The notes under the pieces: generated by a model | Told to the model about the DNA's origin: nothing | Database searches by the model: none | What the model saw: the letters and a program-made list of their open reading frames with translations, nothing else | Assembly (NCBI GenBank): GCA_964595945.1 | Contig: CAZQSL010000164.1 | Span: 1-6,462 of the forward strand | DNA: 6,462 nt | Direction of reading: 5' to 3' | Source of the DNA: CAZQSL01 sp964595945 | GTDB taxonomy: Bacteria; UBP15; UBA6099; JAJRTR01 | Made by a program: the position numbers and the translations under genes | In this document: one piece after another, positions 1 through 6,214 of the stretch | How positions within the stretch are numbered: position 1 is the first letter of the stretch | Layout: each line of letters starts with the position of its first letter

Positions 1-1326
1 GCGGTCCATATCGCATTCTGCGGCGGCTTTGCTGATGTTGCCGTTGCAGCGGGCGATGAGATGTGTGAGATACTGTCTGTGGAAATCAGTCATAACGGAT
101 TTCCGGGCTTCCTTGTAGGGGAGTGCCATCGGGTTTGAGTCGGCACTTCTGCGCAGACGCGTCAGTATCGGATCGGGGATCGCGTCGAGCGTAATCCTGC
201 CGGAGTCGCAGAATGTAAAAACGCTTTCGATCACGTTTTCGAGCTCGCGAATGTTGCCGGGCCAGTTGTAGTTGGCAAACAGGCTCATCACATCGTCGGA
301 GAAGCCTGAAATATCACGGCCGAGTTGTTCGTTGAAGCGTGTGCGGAAGTGATTGACGAGCAGTGGCAGGTCGCCGATGCGGTCACACAGAGAAGGGATG
401 TGGATATGGATGACATTGAGCCTGTAGAACAGGTCTTCGCGAAACGTTTTATCTTTGACATCATTTTCGAGATCGCGGTTGGTGGCGGCGATGATGCGTA
501 CGTTGACTTTGTGGGGACGGCTGTCGCCGACTCTGACGTATTCGTTTTCCTGGATCACGCGAAGCAGGCGTGACTGGAGGCTCGGAGTAAATTCGCCGAT
601 TTCGTCGAGAAAGATCGAGCCGCCGTCGGCTTCTTCGAAATAGCCCGCGCGGTCGCGCAGCGCGCCGGTAAACGCGCCTTTGACATGTCCGAAAAGCTCG
701 CTTTCGAGCAGGTTGTCGGACAGTGCCGCGCAGTTGACAGTGACGAATGGTTTTGCGCGGAGGGTGCCGTTGTAGTGAATGGCCTTGGCGACGAGCTCCT
801 TGCCGGTGCCGCTTTCGCCTGTGATCAGTACATTGCTGTGGGTGTCTTTTACGCGGTCGATGATCGAGAATATTTTCCTGACAGGCTCGCTGTTGCCGAT
901 GATGTTGTCGTAGCTGTAGACCTTGCCTATCTGTGTTTTGAGAGCGATATTTTCGTTGACGAGGCGGACGTGTTCGGCTGCGCGGCGCACGGACATATCG
1001 ACTTCGTCGATGTTGAAAGGTTTAATTATGTAGTCAAACGCGCCGAGTTTCATAGCATTGACAGCCGACTCGACCGAGCCATGGCCCGTGACGATGATGA
1101 CCGGCATATCGGGTGCTATCTCTGCTGCGGCGCGGAGAAAATCGAGACCGCCCCGGTCCGGCATTACGAGATCGCAGAGCGCGACGTCGATCTTTTCCTC
1201 GCAGAGCACAGACAGACCTGTATCCACTGTGGGGGCAGTGATGACGTCGTGACCGACTTCTCCGAGTGCCTTGGCGAAAATTCTCGTGATTTTCTGTTCG
1301 TCGTCGATCAGTAGCAGTCTAGCCAT
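1..1326 (-). CDS. NtrC-family sigma-54-dependent response regulator (3' end cut by window edge)
   Basis: I translated this from the minus strand; the frame is open from the ATG at 1326 to position 1 (442 residues, no stop reached). It is a cytoplasmic transcription activator that drives sigma-54 RNA polymerase by ATP hydrolysis. Residues 1-120 are a receiver domain with acidic pocket D8/D9, phospho-acceptor D52, T80 and K102. Residues 140-370 are the AAA+ domain, with Walker A GESGTGKE (170-177), the sigma-54 contact loop GAFTGA (217-222) intact, Walker B GGSIFLDE (235-242), sensor I region ATNRDL, arginine fingers in REDLFYRLN, and WPGNIREL (355-362). A Fis-type helix-turn-helix begins near GNISKAAAECDMDR and runs off the edge, so probably only 10-20 residues are missing. 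The start lies 1 base after the peptidase stop, with GAAGGA upstream inside that gene, so it is probably the last or a late gene of the cutA operon. No partner kinase is visible. Targets are unknown. Confidence 0.96.
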   Translation of the reverse strand, partial: MARLLLIDDEQKITRIFAKALGEVGHDVITAPTVDTGLSVLCEEKIDVALCDLVMPDRGGLDFLRAAAEIAPDMPVIIVTGHGSVESAVNAMKLGAFDYIIKPFNIDEVDMSVRRAAEHVRLVNENIALKTQIGKVYSYDNIIGNSEPVRKIFSIIDRVKDTHSNVLITGESGTGKELVAKAIHYNGTLRAKPFVTVNCAALSDNLLESELFGHVKGAFTGALRDRAGYFEEADGGSIFLDEIGEFTPSLQSRLLRVIQENEYVRVGDSRPHKVNVRIIAATNRDLENDVKDKTFREDLFYRLNVIHIHIPSLCDRIGDLPLLVNHFRTRFNEQLGRDISGFSDDVMSLFANYNWPGNIRELENVIESVFTFCDSGRITLDAIPDPILTRLRRSADSNPMALPYKEARKSVMTDFHRQYLTHLIARCNGNISKAAAECDMDR

Positions 1327-1327
1327 T

Positions 1328-2458
1328 TCAGAGGTCTTCCTTCACAAAATCTTTCCATAAAAAACTCTTTATGGAAGCGAGCCATTTATCCGCGAGAGCA
1401 GAAGCGTCCAGTGTGTCTTCGATCTTGAGGTCGGCTGATCGGACGTCGATGACCAGAGTGTTGCCGCACCATACGCCCCAGCGTTCGCCGGAGAGTTTTT
1501 TGGAGAATTCGTACATTCTCACTTTTTTTTCGAGCAGGGTGTTGAGCACGAAAGCGATGTGGCGGGCGCGCTCGTAAGGTGATGAAAAACCGCCGGGATC
1601 GGCGATGGATGCGATCACGCTGCCGCCGCCGGATATGGTGACGGTCGAGGCATCCGGGGCGGCGGACTGTTCGACATGCACGCGGCCTGCTACGGAATAG
1701 AATGGGCTTGAGCGTTTTTCGGGGTCCAGTCCGATGGACAGTAGTTCGGAGCGCACGAGGGCCTTGCGTTCATCCATGGGCGGGTGGAAGTCGAAATAAT
1801 CCTGGAGCAGATCGGGCTCGTGCGTGCTGTTTCGTTCGAGTTTTTCGAGGAAAGTGAGGAAGTACACCGGATCGAAACCGGCAGCCTGAGCATATCTGAT
1901 GCCGAAGCGGTCGGCGTCGATTTCGGCCTGACGGCCATACATGTCGACCTTGGATTGCTGGATCATCTGATTTGCGAGCATGGCGTTGGGTTCTCGGGTG
2001 GCGACGAGTATCGCCATGTTGATGAGAGAGTCTCGGAGGTCTTTTTTGATCATTGTGACACTGTGGCGGAGAGCGACATGGGTGAGTTCGTGTCCGATGA
2101 CAGCGGCGAGTTCGTCATCGTTTTCGATAAAGTCCATGAGGCCGCTCGTGACGAAAATGAAGCCGCCCGGGAGTGCGAACGCGTTGACTGAACGCGTGTT
2201 GACTATATAGAAATGGTAGTCGAGATGAGGGCGGCCGCTTGCCTTGACGAGGGGCGCGGTGACGCCGAGCAGTCGGTTCATCTCGATCGGGTTTTTGTAT
2301 TCGCCGTAGTGCTTGAGGATGGACTGTGCAGCGTCATGGCCGATTTCGACTTCTTTGAGTTCGTCTATGTCGAACATGCCGGCGCGCGCGGCAACACTGC
2401 CCGTCATGATGGAGAATGCGAGAGCGGCCCAAAAGAGTATGATCGCGAAACGGTTCAT
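1328..2458 (-). CDS. exported M48-family zinc metallopeptidase with extra C-terminal domain
   Basis: This 376-residue protein starts with a signal peptide (hydrophobic residues 5-20, likely cleavage after ARA at 24-26, no lipobox Cys), so it should act in the periplasm or at the membrane. The M48 catalytic core spans about 30-235. It has NAFALPGGFIFVTSGL (92-107), the zinc motif HELTH (123-127), third ligand E179 in AEIDAD, and the conserved FHPPMDER near 224-231. Relatives such as BepA and LoiP perform quality control of envelope proteins; the same role here is inference. Residues about 275-368 are an additional domain with the pattern of SVIASI, then PYERARHIA, then NTLVIDVRSAD, then ALADKWLASIKSFL. 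This is discussed in the findings. The start codon shares its A with the stop of the upstream SAM hydrolase gene (TAATG), and the downstream activator follows after 1 base. Both suggest translational coupling. Confidence 0.93.
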   Translation of the reverse strand: MNRFAIILFWAALAFSIMTGSVAARAGMFDIDELKEVEIGHDAAQSILKHYGEYKNPIEMNRLLGVTAPLVKASGRPHLDYHFYIVNTRSVNAFALPGGFIFVTSGLMDFIENDDELAAVIGHELTHVALRHSVTMIKKDLRDSLINMAILVATREPNAMLANQMIQQSKVDMYGRQAEIDADRFGIRYAQAAGFDPVYFLTFLEKLERNSTHEPDLLQDYFDFHPPMDERKALVRSELLSIGLDPEKRSSPFYSVAGRVHVEQSAAPDASTVTISGGGSVIASIADPGGFSSPYERARHIAFVLNTLLEKKVRMYEFSKKLSGERWGVWCGNTLVIDVRSADLKIEDTLDASALADKWLASIKSFLWKDFVKEDL

Positions 2459-3267
2459 TATTTACCAGGTTTTCCCCGAAGGATGATTGGCGCGCCATGA
2501 GGGAGGCGCAAAGTATCGGCGGCGCTGCCTCTGACGACGGCGATTTCGAGCAGGCCGGTGCTGCCTGTATATGCGACGAGTTCGCCGGGAGATTTTTCAC
2601 AGTATGTCCGCGAGATGCCGATGATGTTGCATTTGCCGGCGGAGACAATGGCCGAGTGGGTGGGGAAACGTGCGGCAGTCTTACCCCGGATGCTGGTGAT
2701 ATAGTTGCCGAAACGGTCGATGTGTACGATGGAGCCCGTGACGGCAGCGCCGCGCGCGTGTTTTGCGAAGGGAGCCATGAGAGTTTCGGAAGTGGTCACC
2801 TCGCACGCTGGACCGGCGTCGGAAGGCTTTGCGCCGGCGGCGATATGCGCGGCGGCGGGTGCGAAGATGTCGCGCCCGTGGAATGTGCCGCTGATGTGTT
2901 TTGCGGTGAAGTCCGGATTGGTGATGATCCATGAGCGGTGTCTGCCGCCGTCGGCGAGCACCATGCTGATGAGTCCGTTGTCGGGAAGGACAAAAAAGTG
3001 TTTTTTGTATTCGACCGCGACAGGCGGTCGGTTGCCTCCCACTCCGGGGTCGACGACGGCGCAGTGGACGGTGCCGGGAGGGAATGACGAGTAGCATGAC
3101 CAGAGGAGATAGGCGCCGGTGTGTATCATGAATGACGGGACATTGTGAGAGATGTCGACGATGCTGGCCTCCGGTGCGATGGAGCAGATGACGCCTTTCA
3201 TTATACCGGCATAGGCGTCTTCGTCGCCGAAATCAGTCAGAAGTGTGATCACGCGTCTTGGGGTCAA
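2458..3267 (-). CDS. DUF62 S-adenosylmethionine hydrolase (SAM hydroxide adenosyltransferase)
   Basis: This cytoplasmic enzyme family splits SAM with water into adenosine and methionine. It is related to the fluorinase/chlorinase enzymes. At least one studied member prefers the damaged sulfonium epimer of SAM, so a repair role is possible. With the TTG start it has 269 residues, normal for the family. Visible motifs are ITLLTDFGDEDAYAGIMKG near the N-terminus, VDISHNV, VVDPGVGGNR with the expected catalytic Asp (73) and Arg (80), LPDNGL, TFHGRDIFAP with the expected catalytic His (130), HIDRFGN (182-188) and GLLEIA (238-243). An in-frame ATG at 3297 would add 10 residues but has only a weak ribosome site and overlaps cutA by 34 bases. 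The TTG at 3267 has GGAGG six bases upstream, overlaps the cutA stop as TTGA, and gives the usual short N-terminus, so I prefer it. The end overlaps the peptidase start by one base. Confidence 0.93.
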   Translation of the reverse strand: MTPRRVITLLTDFGDEDAYAGIMKGVICSIAPEASIVDISHNVPSFMIHTGAYLLWSCYSSFPPGTVHCAVVDPGVGGNRPPVAVEYKKHFFVLPDNGLISMVLADGGRHRSWIITNPDFTAKHISGTFHGRDIFAPAAAHIAAGAKPSDAGPACEVTTSETLMAPFAKHARGAAVTGSIVHIDRFGNYITSIRGKTAARFPTHSAIVSAGKCNIIGISRTYCEKSPGELVAYTGSTGLLEIAVVRGSAADTLRLPHGAPIILRGKPGK

Positions 3268-3596
3268 GCATCGCCTCCGGTCGATTGGGCTATCCATGCT
3301 ATGTAGTCCGTCGTGCCTGCGGTGATGGGAGTCGCGATGATTTGCGGTACTTTGTACGGATGGAGCTGTCGTATGCGGGCAGCGAGCGAGTCAAACAGGG
3401 CAGCGGTGGTTTTTGCGACGAACTCGTATTCTGTTTCGTCATTTACCCGGCCGTCCCAGTGATAGATCGACCTGATGGGGCCGGATATGGAAGCGCAGGC
3501 GGCAAGGCGTTCGCCTACGATCGTTTTAACGATTTCGACAGCAGTCTCTTCGTCTGGTGTCGTGACATGTACGGTTACACAACCGGTTAATTCCAT
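3264..3596 (-). CDS. cutA: CutA1 divalent-cation tolerance protein
   Basis: This 110-residue protein has the normal length of CutA1, a small trimeric ferredoxin-like-fold protein that binds divalent metals and is linked to copper tolerance in E. coli; its molecular role is still debated. Recognisable stretches are VTVHVTTPDEETAVEI near the N-terminus, GERLAACASI, IRSIYHWDGRV, EYEFVAKTT, and the hallmark region HPYKVPQIIATPI followed by DYIAWI. The usual hallmark is HPYEVPEI, so two acidic positions are replaced by Lys and Gln. The frame stays open upstream to an ATG at 3734, but those 46 extra residues match nothing in CutA. The ATG at 3596 is preceded by GGAGG, although about 12 bases away. 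It is the first gene of the second operon; the SAM hydrolase follows with overlap. Its leader contains a small GC hairpin (GCGGC-TCAC-GCCGC, 3622-3635). Confidence 0.93.
   Translation of the reverse strand: MELTGCVTVHVTTPDEETAVEIVKTIVGERLAACASISGPIRSIYHWDGRVNDETEYEFVAKTTAALFDSLAARIRQLHPYKVPQIIATPITAGTTDYIAWIAQSTGGDA
3274..3278 (-). promoter_or_regulatory. ribosome binding site GGAGG deciding the TTG start of the SAM hydrolase
   Basis: On the minus strand GGAGG lies six bases before the TTG at 3267, inside the last codons of cutA. The alternative ATG at 3297 has only a GACGGA-like stretch about 11 bases upstream. This supports a non-ATG start coupled to the cutA stop. Confidence 0.6.
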
Positions 3597-3647
3597 AGAT
3601 TCGTTCGGCCTCCACGGCAGGGCGGCGTGAGCCGCATGATTGCTATT

Positions 3648-3653
3648 ATTATA
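3648..3653 (-). promoter_or_regulatory. candidate -10 element of the cutA operon promoter
   Basis: A perfect TATAAT on the minus strand sits about 52 bases upstream of the cutA start, in the 122-bp gap after the REC-ATPase gene. The -35 region at 16-18 bp spacing is poor (ACTTTT or similar), so the promoter may be weak or need an activator. The presumed transcript would start near 3641 and carry a leader of about 45 bases with a short GC hairpin. No T-tailed terminator hairpin is seen in the gap, so read-through from the upstream operon remains possible. Confidence 0.45.
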
Positions 3654-3689
3654 TGACAGATGAAAGCCGGAAAAGTTAATGGAAAGGGG

Positions 3690-3702
3690 GAAATGGCATT
3701 TC
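3690..3702. promoter_or_regulatory. small dyad GAAATG-G-CATTTC upstream of the cutA promoter
   Basis: This is a perfect 6-bp inverted repeat with a one-base centre. It is too tight for a stable hairpin but is shaped like a protein-binding dyad. It lies about 49-61 bases upstream of the presumed start of transcription, where an activator site could compensate for the poor -35 element. A site this short can occur by chance. Confidence 0.2.
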
Positions 3703-3718
3703 GGTTGGAGAAGGGAGA

Positions 3719-4558
3719 TCATGCCGGCGGGCATTTCGCGCGTTTTCGTTCGCCGGTCAGTGAGCGGGTGAGGCGGACGCGGCTGCCTCCGTCGAGATAC
3801 TGGATATCATCGACCAGTTGACTGACGAGGAAAATCCCACGGCCGCGGTCCCGCCAGAGGCCGGCAGCATCGGTTGGGTCCGGGATTGCCCCCATGTTGA
3901 ATCCATCGCCTTCATCCTGGATTTCGAGTTCGAGCCTGTCAGCGTACAGACAGCACCAGATAGTGACAGATTTCCGGGGATTCAGCTTGTTGCCATGTTC
4001 GATGGCATTTATGGAAAGTTCGTGAAGGGCGAGTTTCAGTTCCCATATTTCATCGGGGGCGAGTTCGGTGCGTGCGAATAGCTGGGCAATGAGATTGTTG
4101 ACTTTTTCGAGATAGGCGAAGCGGCTTTCGAATTGGAACGAGATTTCGTACTGCACGCCGTCGATGATGAAGGCGTTGTGATTTTTTTCGATAGTGTCAT
4201 TGATGGCTTTGAAGAGTTCGAGACTTTCGAATGGTTTGCAGATATAGGCGTCGGCGCCGGTTTTGAGGCCTTCGATACGATCCTGATCGGTGCTTTTTGC
4301 CGAAAGCATGAGGATGGGAATGCGGTTGAGTTCGCGCTGGATTTTAATGCGCTGGCAGACCTCATAGCCGTCTATGCCCGGCATCATTACATCGAGGATG
4401 ACAAGATCGAAGCGTGTGTGGCTGACGAGAGAGAGGGCGTCTTCGCCCGAGTAGGCAGTGGTGACATTGAAGCCCTTGATGGTAAGGTAACGCTGAAGCA
4501 TATAGCAGAGTTCGCGGTCGTCATCGACAATGAGAATGTGTTTTTTCAGATTGGTCAT
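3719..4558 (-). CDS. response regulator with RsbW/SpoIIAB-like ATPase (anti-sigma kinase) output domain
   Basis: This is a 279-residue cytoplasmic protein of two domains. Residues 5-125 are a receiver: acidic triad D12-D14, phospho-acceptor D56 in ILDVMMPGIDGYEV, S86, and K108 in CKPF. Residues about 140-265 are a GHKL ATPase of the HATPase_c_2 (RsbW/SpoIIAB) type: N-box HELSINAIEHGN (179-190), G1 box DEGDGF (215-220) and G2 box RGRGIFLV (238-245). No dimerisation/phospho-His domain is present, so it is not a hybrid histidine kinase. RsbW-type domains bind sigma factors or phosphorylate STAS anti-anti-sigma proteins; control of that switch by receiver phosphorylation is inference. No STAS protein, PP2C phosphatase or partner sigma factor lies in the window. 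The gene starts 3 bp after the sirtuin stop, with AGGA about 11 bases upstream of its ATG. Confidence 0.93.
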   Translation of the reverse strand: MTNLKKHILIVDDDRELCYMLQRYLTIKGFNVTTAYSGEDALSLVSHTRFDLVILDVMMPGIDGYEVCQRIKIQRELNRIPILMLSAKSTDQDRIEGLKTGADAYICKPFESLELFKAINDTIEKNHNAFIIDGVQYEISFQFESRFAYLEKVNNLIAQLFARTELAPDEIWELKLALHELSINAIEHGNKLNPRKSVTIWCCLYADRLELEIQDEGDGFNMGAIPDPTDAAGLWRDRGRGIFLVSQLVDDIQYLDGGSRVRLTRSLTGERKRAKCPPA

Positions 4559-4561
4559 AAG

Positions 4562-5308
4562 TCAGAGTATCCTGTCGTCAATGGCCGGGAGCGCGATTTC
4601 GACGCGTTCGCGTATCAGCACATCGGCGTAATTATCGAGATAGGTGGGCTGGAGATTGATGATGATGAGAGCCGCGCCGCACCGCTTGGCTATCTGCGGG
4701 ATGATCGAGGCTGGAGAAACAGTTAGAGACGATGCGATGGCGATCATGAGATCGCAGCTTTCGGCGTGATGCTGTGCGGCTTCGAGAGCATTTTTGGGGA
4801 GCGCCTCGCCGAATAGTACGACATCGGGTTTGATGATTGCTCCGCAGTCGCATCGGGGTACGGCACCGGACGAGATTGCGGGGTAAATGGCTTCTGCGGT
4901 GAACGACCTGGCGCACTCCGTGCAGTGGGAAATCGCGCATGTGCCGTGGAGTTCGATCACTGTAGATGAGCCCGCTTTCTGATGGAGCGAGTCGATGTTT
5001 TGAGTGATGAGTGCGCGGAGGCGGTTTTGGCGTTCCCATTTCGCGAGAGTGGCGTGCGCGGGGTTTGGCGGCGCGGCGGCGATCTTTTCGATCAAAGGAG
5101 AGAGGAAGGAAAAGAATGCGCCGGGGTTGCGGAGAAAGGAATCGATGGAAACCATTTCAGCCGGGTCGGCGTTTTCCCAGATGCCGGTGCCGGGACTGCG
5201 GAAATCAGGTATGCCGGATGGAGTGCTGATGCCGGCGCCCGTGAGAGCTACGGCGTGATTCGCCGACGCAAGCAATTCGGCAGCTTTACGATACTCTCGG
5301 TCGCTCAT
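4562..5308 (-). CDS. SIR2-family NAD-dependent protein deacylase (sirtuin)
   Basis: This 248-residue cytoplasmic enzyme removes acyl groups from protein lysines using NAD, giving nicotinamide and O-acyl-ADP-ribose. All core motifs are present: GAGIS (24-28) and GIPDFRSP (32-39) of the NAD pocket, QNID (103-106), catalytic H121 in ELHG, zinc cysteines C129/C132 and C153/C155 (second pair as CDC), KPDVVLFGE, SSL (193-195) and IIIN (N218). The Tyr-x-x-Arg signature of SIRT5/CobB-type desuccinylases is not evident after the GIPDFR loop, so a deacetylase is the simpler guess. The in-frame TTG at 5314 is too near the ribosome site, so I chose the ATG at 5308 with AAAGGGA seven bases upstream. It follows the thioredoxin-like gene by 21 bp and precedes the REC-ATPase gene by 3 bp, as part of one operon. 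Confidence 0.95.
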   Translation of the reverse strand: MSDREYRKAAELLASANHAVALTGAGISTPSGIPDFRSPGTGIWENADPAEMVSIDSFLRNPGAFFSFLSPLIEKIAAAPPNPAHATLAKWERQNRLRALITQNIDSLHQKAGSSTVIELHGTCAISHCTECARSFTAEAIYPAISSGAVPRCDCGAIIKPDVVLFGEALPKNALEAAQHHAESCDLMIAIASSLTVSPASIIPQIAKRCGAALIIINLQPTYLDNYADVLIRERVEIALPAIDDRIL

Positions 5309-5315
5309 TGGCAAG

Positions 5316-5322
5316 TCCCTTT
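5316..5322 (-). promoter_or_regulatory. ribosome binding site AAAGGGA deciding the sirtuin start
   Basis: AAAGGGA on the minus strand is seven bases from the ATG at 5308 but only one base from the TTG at 5314. This favours the ATG and removes two residues from the longest reading frame. Confidence 0.65.
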
Positions 5323-5329
5323 CGCGAGA

Positions 5330-6121
5330 TTAGGCGCCGGACGGTTTCGGCGTCGATTTTTCCGGAGCCGACATATTCAATTTTACTCCAATTTGCCCAA
5401 AGAGTGAAATGTAATCATTATAACCCGAAGGATAGCCCGTGCGCGCGGCGGCGACTCCGTTGGAATCAATGATGAGGATGATCGGCACACCCTGTATCAT
5501 ATATGGCTCGCTAACGCTGCCGTAGTTGTCAATATTGATCCTGGTGACGGCGACGGATTTGCCGAAGTCACGGGCAAAACGGTCGATATCCGGCGTGATC
5601 TTGCGGCAATAACCACACCACGGGGCTGCGAAGAACAGTAGCTGTGGCTTGCCGGCTGCCGTGGCGGCACTGATCTTTTTCTGCGGGTCCTGTGGTCTGC
5701 GAGCCGCAAGCGATCGCTTGATGTCCGCATCCGGGAAATCCACGACCCAGGTGTCGGACAATCCCGCATCGTGCCGTAGCAGCAGCAGGGTGGGGGCATA
5801 CTGCACATCATAGGCTTCGCGCAGGTCGGGATACTTGTCGACATCGACGGCGAGCGCCACCGCTTTCGCGGCAGCAGCGACATTCTGCACGCGGTTGAGA
5901 TCATCGAGGCTGTCCCTGATCGTGTCCGAGTAAAAGTAGATGAGGACATGCTTGTTTTTTTTCAGATAGCTGCCAATCCTGTTGCGGATCACGAGAGAGC
6001 TTTCCTTCTTGTCCTTCTTTTTGTCGCCGCTCTCTTTCGAAACCGCGGGAGAAAAAAACATCATGGAAAAGGTAAATGAAAATACTGTTACCAACAACAA
6101 TGGCCTGATTGCCGGTCGCAT
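5330..6121 (-). CDS. exported tandem thioredoxin-fold protein, second domain with CGYC
   Basis: This 263-residue protein has an N-terminal signal peptide (hydrophobic residues 7-24, possible cleavage after AVS at 26-28, no lipobox) and a lysine-rich stretch (34-39), so it is probably periplasmic. Residues about 45-140 look like a thioredoxin fold (VLIYFYSDT, AVALAVDVDKYPDLREAYDVQYAPTLLL read in pieces, cis-Pro at P110) but have no cysteines at the active-site position. Residues about 148-248 are a second fold with FFAAPWCGYC (CGYC at 169-172), INIDNYGSVSEPYMIQGVP (cis-Pro P213) and IILIIDSNG. A disulfide oxidoreductase or reductase role is inferred; substrates are unknown. The C-terminal tail (about 250-263) is rich in Ser, Pro and Lys. 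The ATG at 6121 has AAAGGA seven bases upstream (6129-6134). It is the first gene of the sirtuin operon and has a good promoter in front. Confidence 0.9.
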   Translation of the reverse strand: MRPAIRPLLLVTVFSFTFSMMFFSPAVSKESGDKKKDKKESSLVIRNRIGSYLKKNKHVLIYFYSDTIRDSLDDLNRVQNVAAAAKAVALAVDVDKYPDLREAYDVQYAPTLLLLRHDAGLSDTWVVDFPDADIKRSLAARRPQDPQKKISAATAAGKPQLLFFAAPWCGYCRKITPDIDRFARDFGKSVAVTRINIDNYGSVSEPYMIQGVPIILIIDSNGVAAARTGYPSGYNDYISLFGQIGVKLNMSAPEKSTPKPSGA

Positions 6122-6185
6122 AAAAAAATCCTTTCACGGTCCGGGGAGCCGAATGATCACGTCATCCCGTCACACTGCATGGAAA

Positions 6186-6214
6186 ATTATAACTGACACA
6201 CAGGCTGTTTTCAC
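6186..6214 (-). promoter_or_regulatory. sigma-70-type promoter of the thioredoxin/sirtuin/REC-ATPase operon
   Basis: On the minus strand a perfect -10 TATAAT (6186-6191) is separated by 17 bp from GTGAAA (6209-6214), which matches the -35 consensus at four of six positions. Transcription would start near 6179, giving a leader of about 58 bases before the ATG at 6121. No other gene intervenes. Confidence 0.6.

Noticed and set aside
685..1314. 209-codon plus-strand open frame
   Set aside because: It lies wholly antisense to the NtrC-type activator, whose receiver and AAA+ motifs are all intact. The antisense frame is open because of codon bias and it matches no known protein.
3622..3635. GCGGC-TCAC-GCCGC hairpin as a terminator
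   Set aside because: The stem is only five base pairs, there is no T tract on either strand, and it lies downstream of the likely -10. At most it is a leader hairpin.
3694..3709. Plus-strand sigma-54-like promoter TGGCAT-N5-TTGGA
   Set aside because: The spacing fits and an NtrC-type activator is nearby, but the key -12 C is G and the -24 element is imperfect. It would drive antisense RNA into the REC-ATPase gene, with no gene on that strand.
3597..3734. 46-residue N-terminal extension of CutA
   Set aside because: It does not resemble CutA, would overlap the REC-ATPase end, and spans a promoter-like TATAAT. The ATG at 3596 gives the normal family length.
4133..4726. 197-codon plus-strand open frame
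   Set aside because: It is antisense to the REC-ATPase and the end of the sirtuin, both clearly real. Its acidic, Asp/Val/Glu-rich composition is typical of a mirror of coding sequence.
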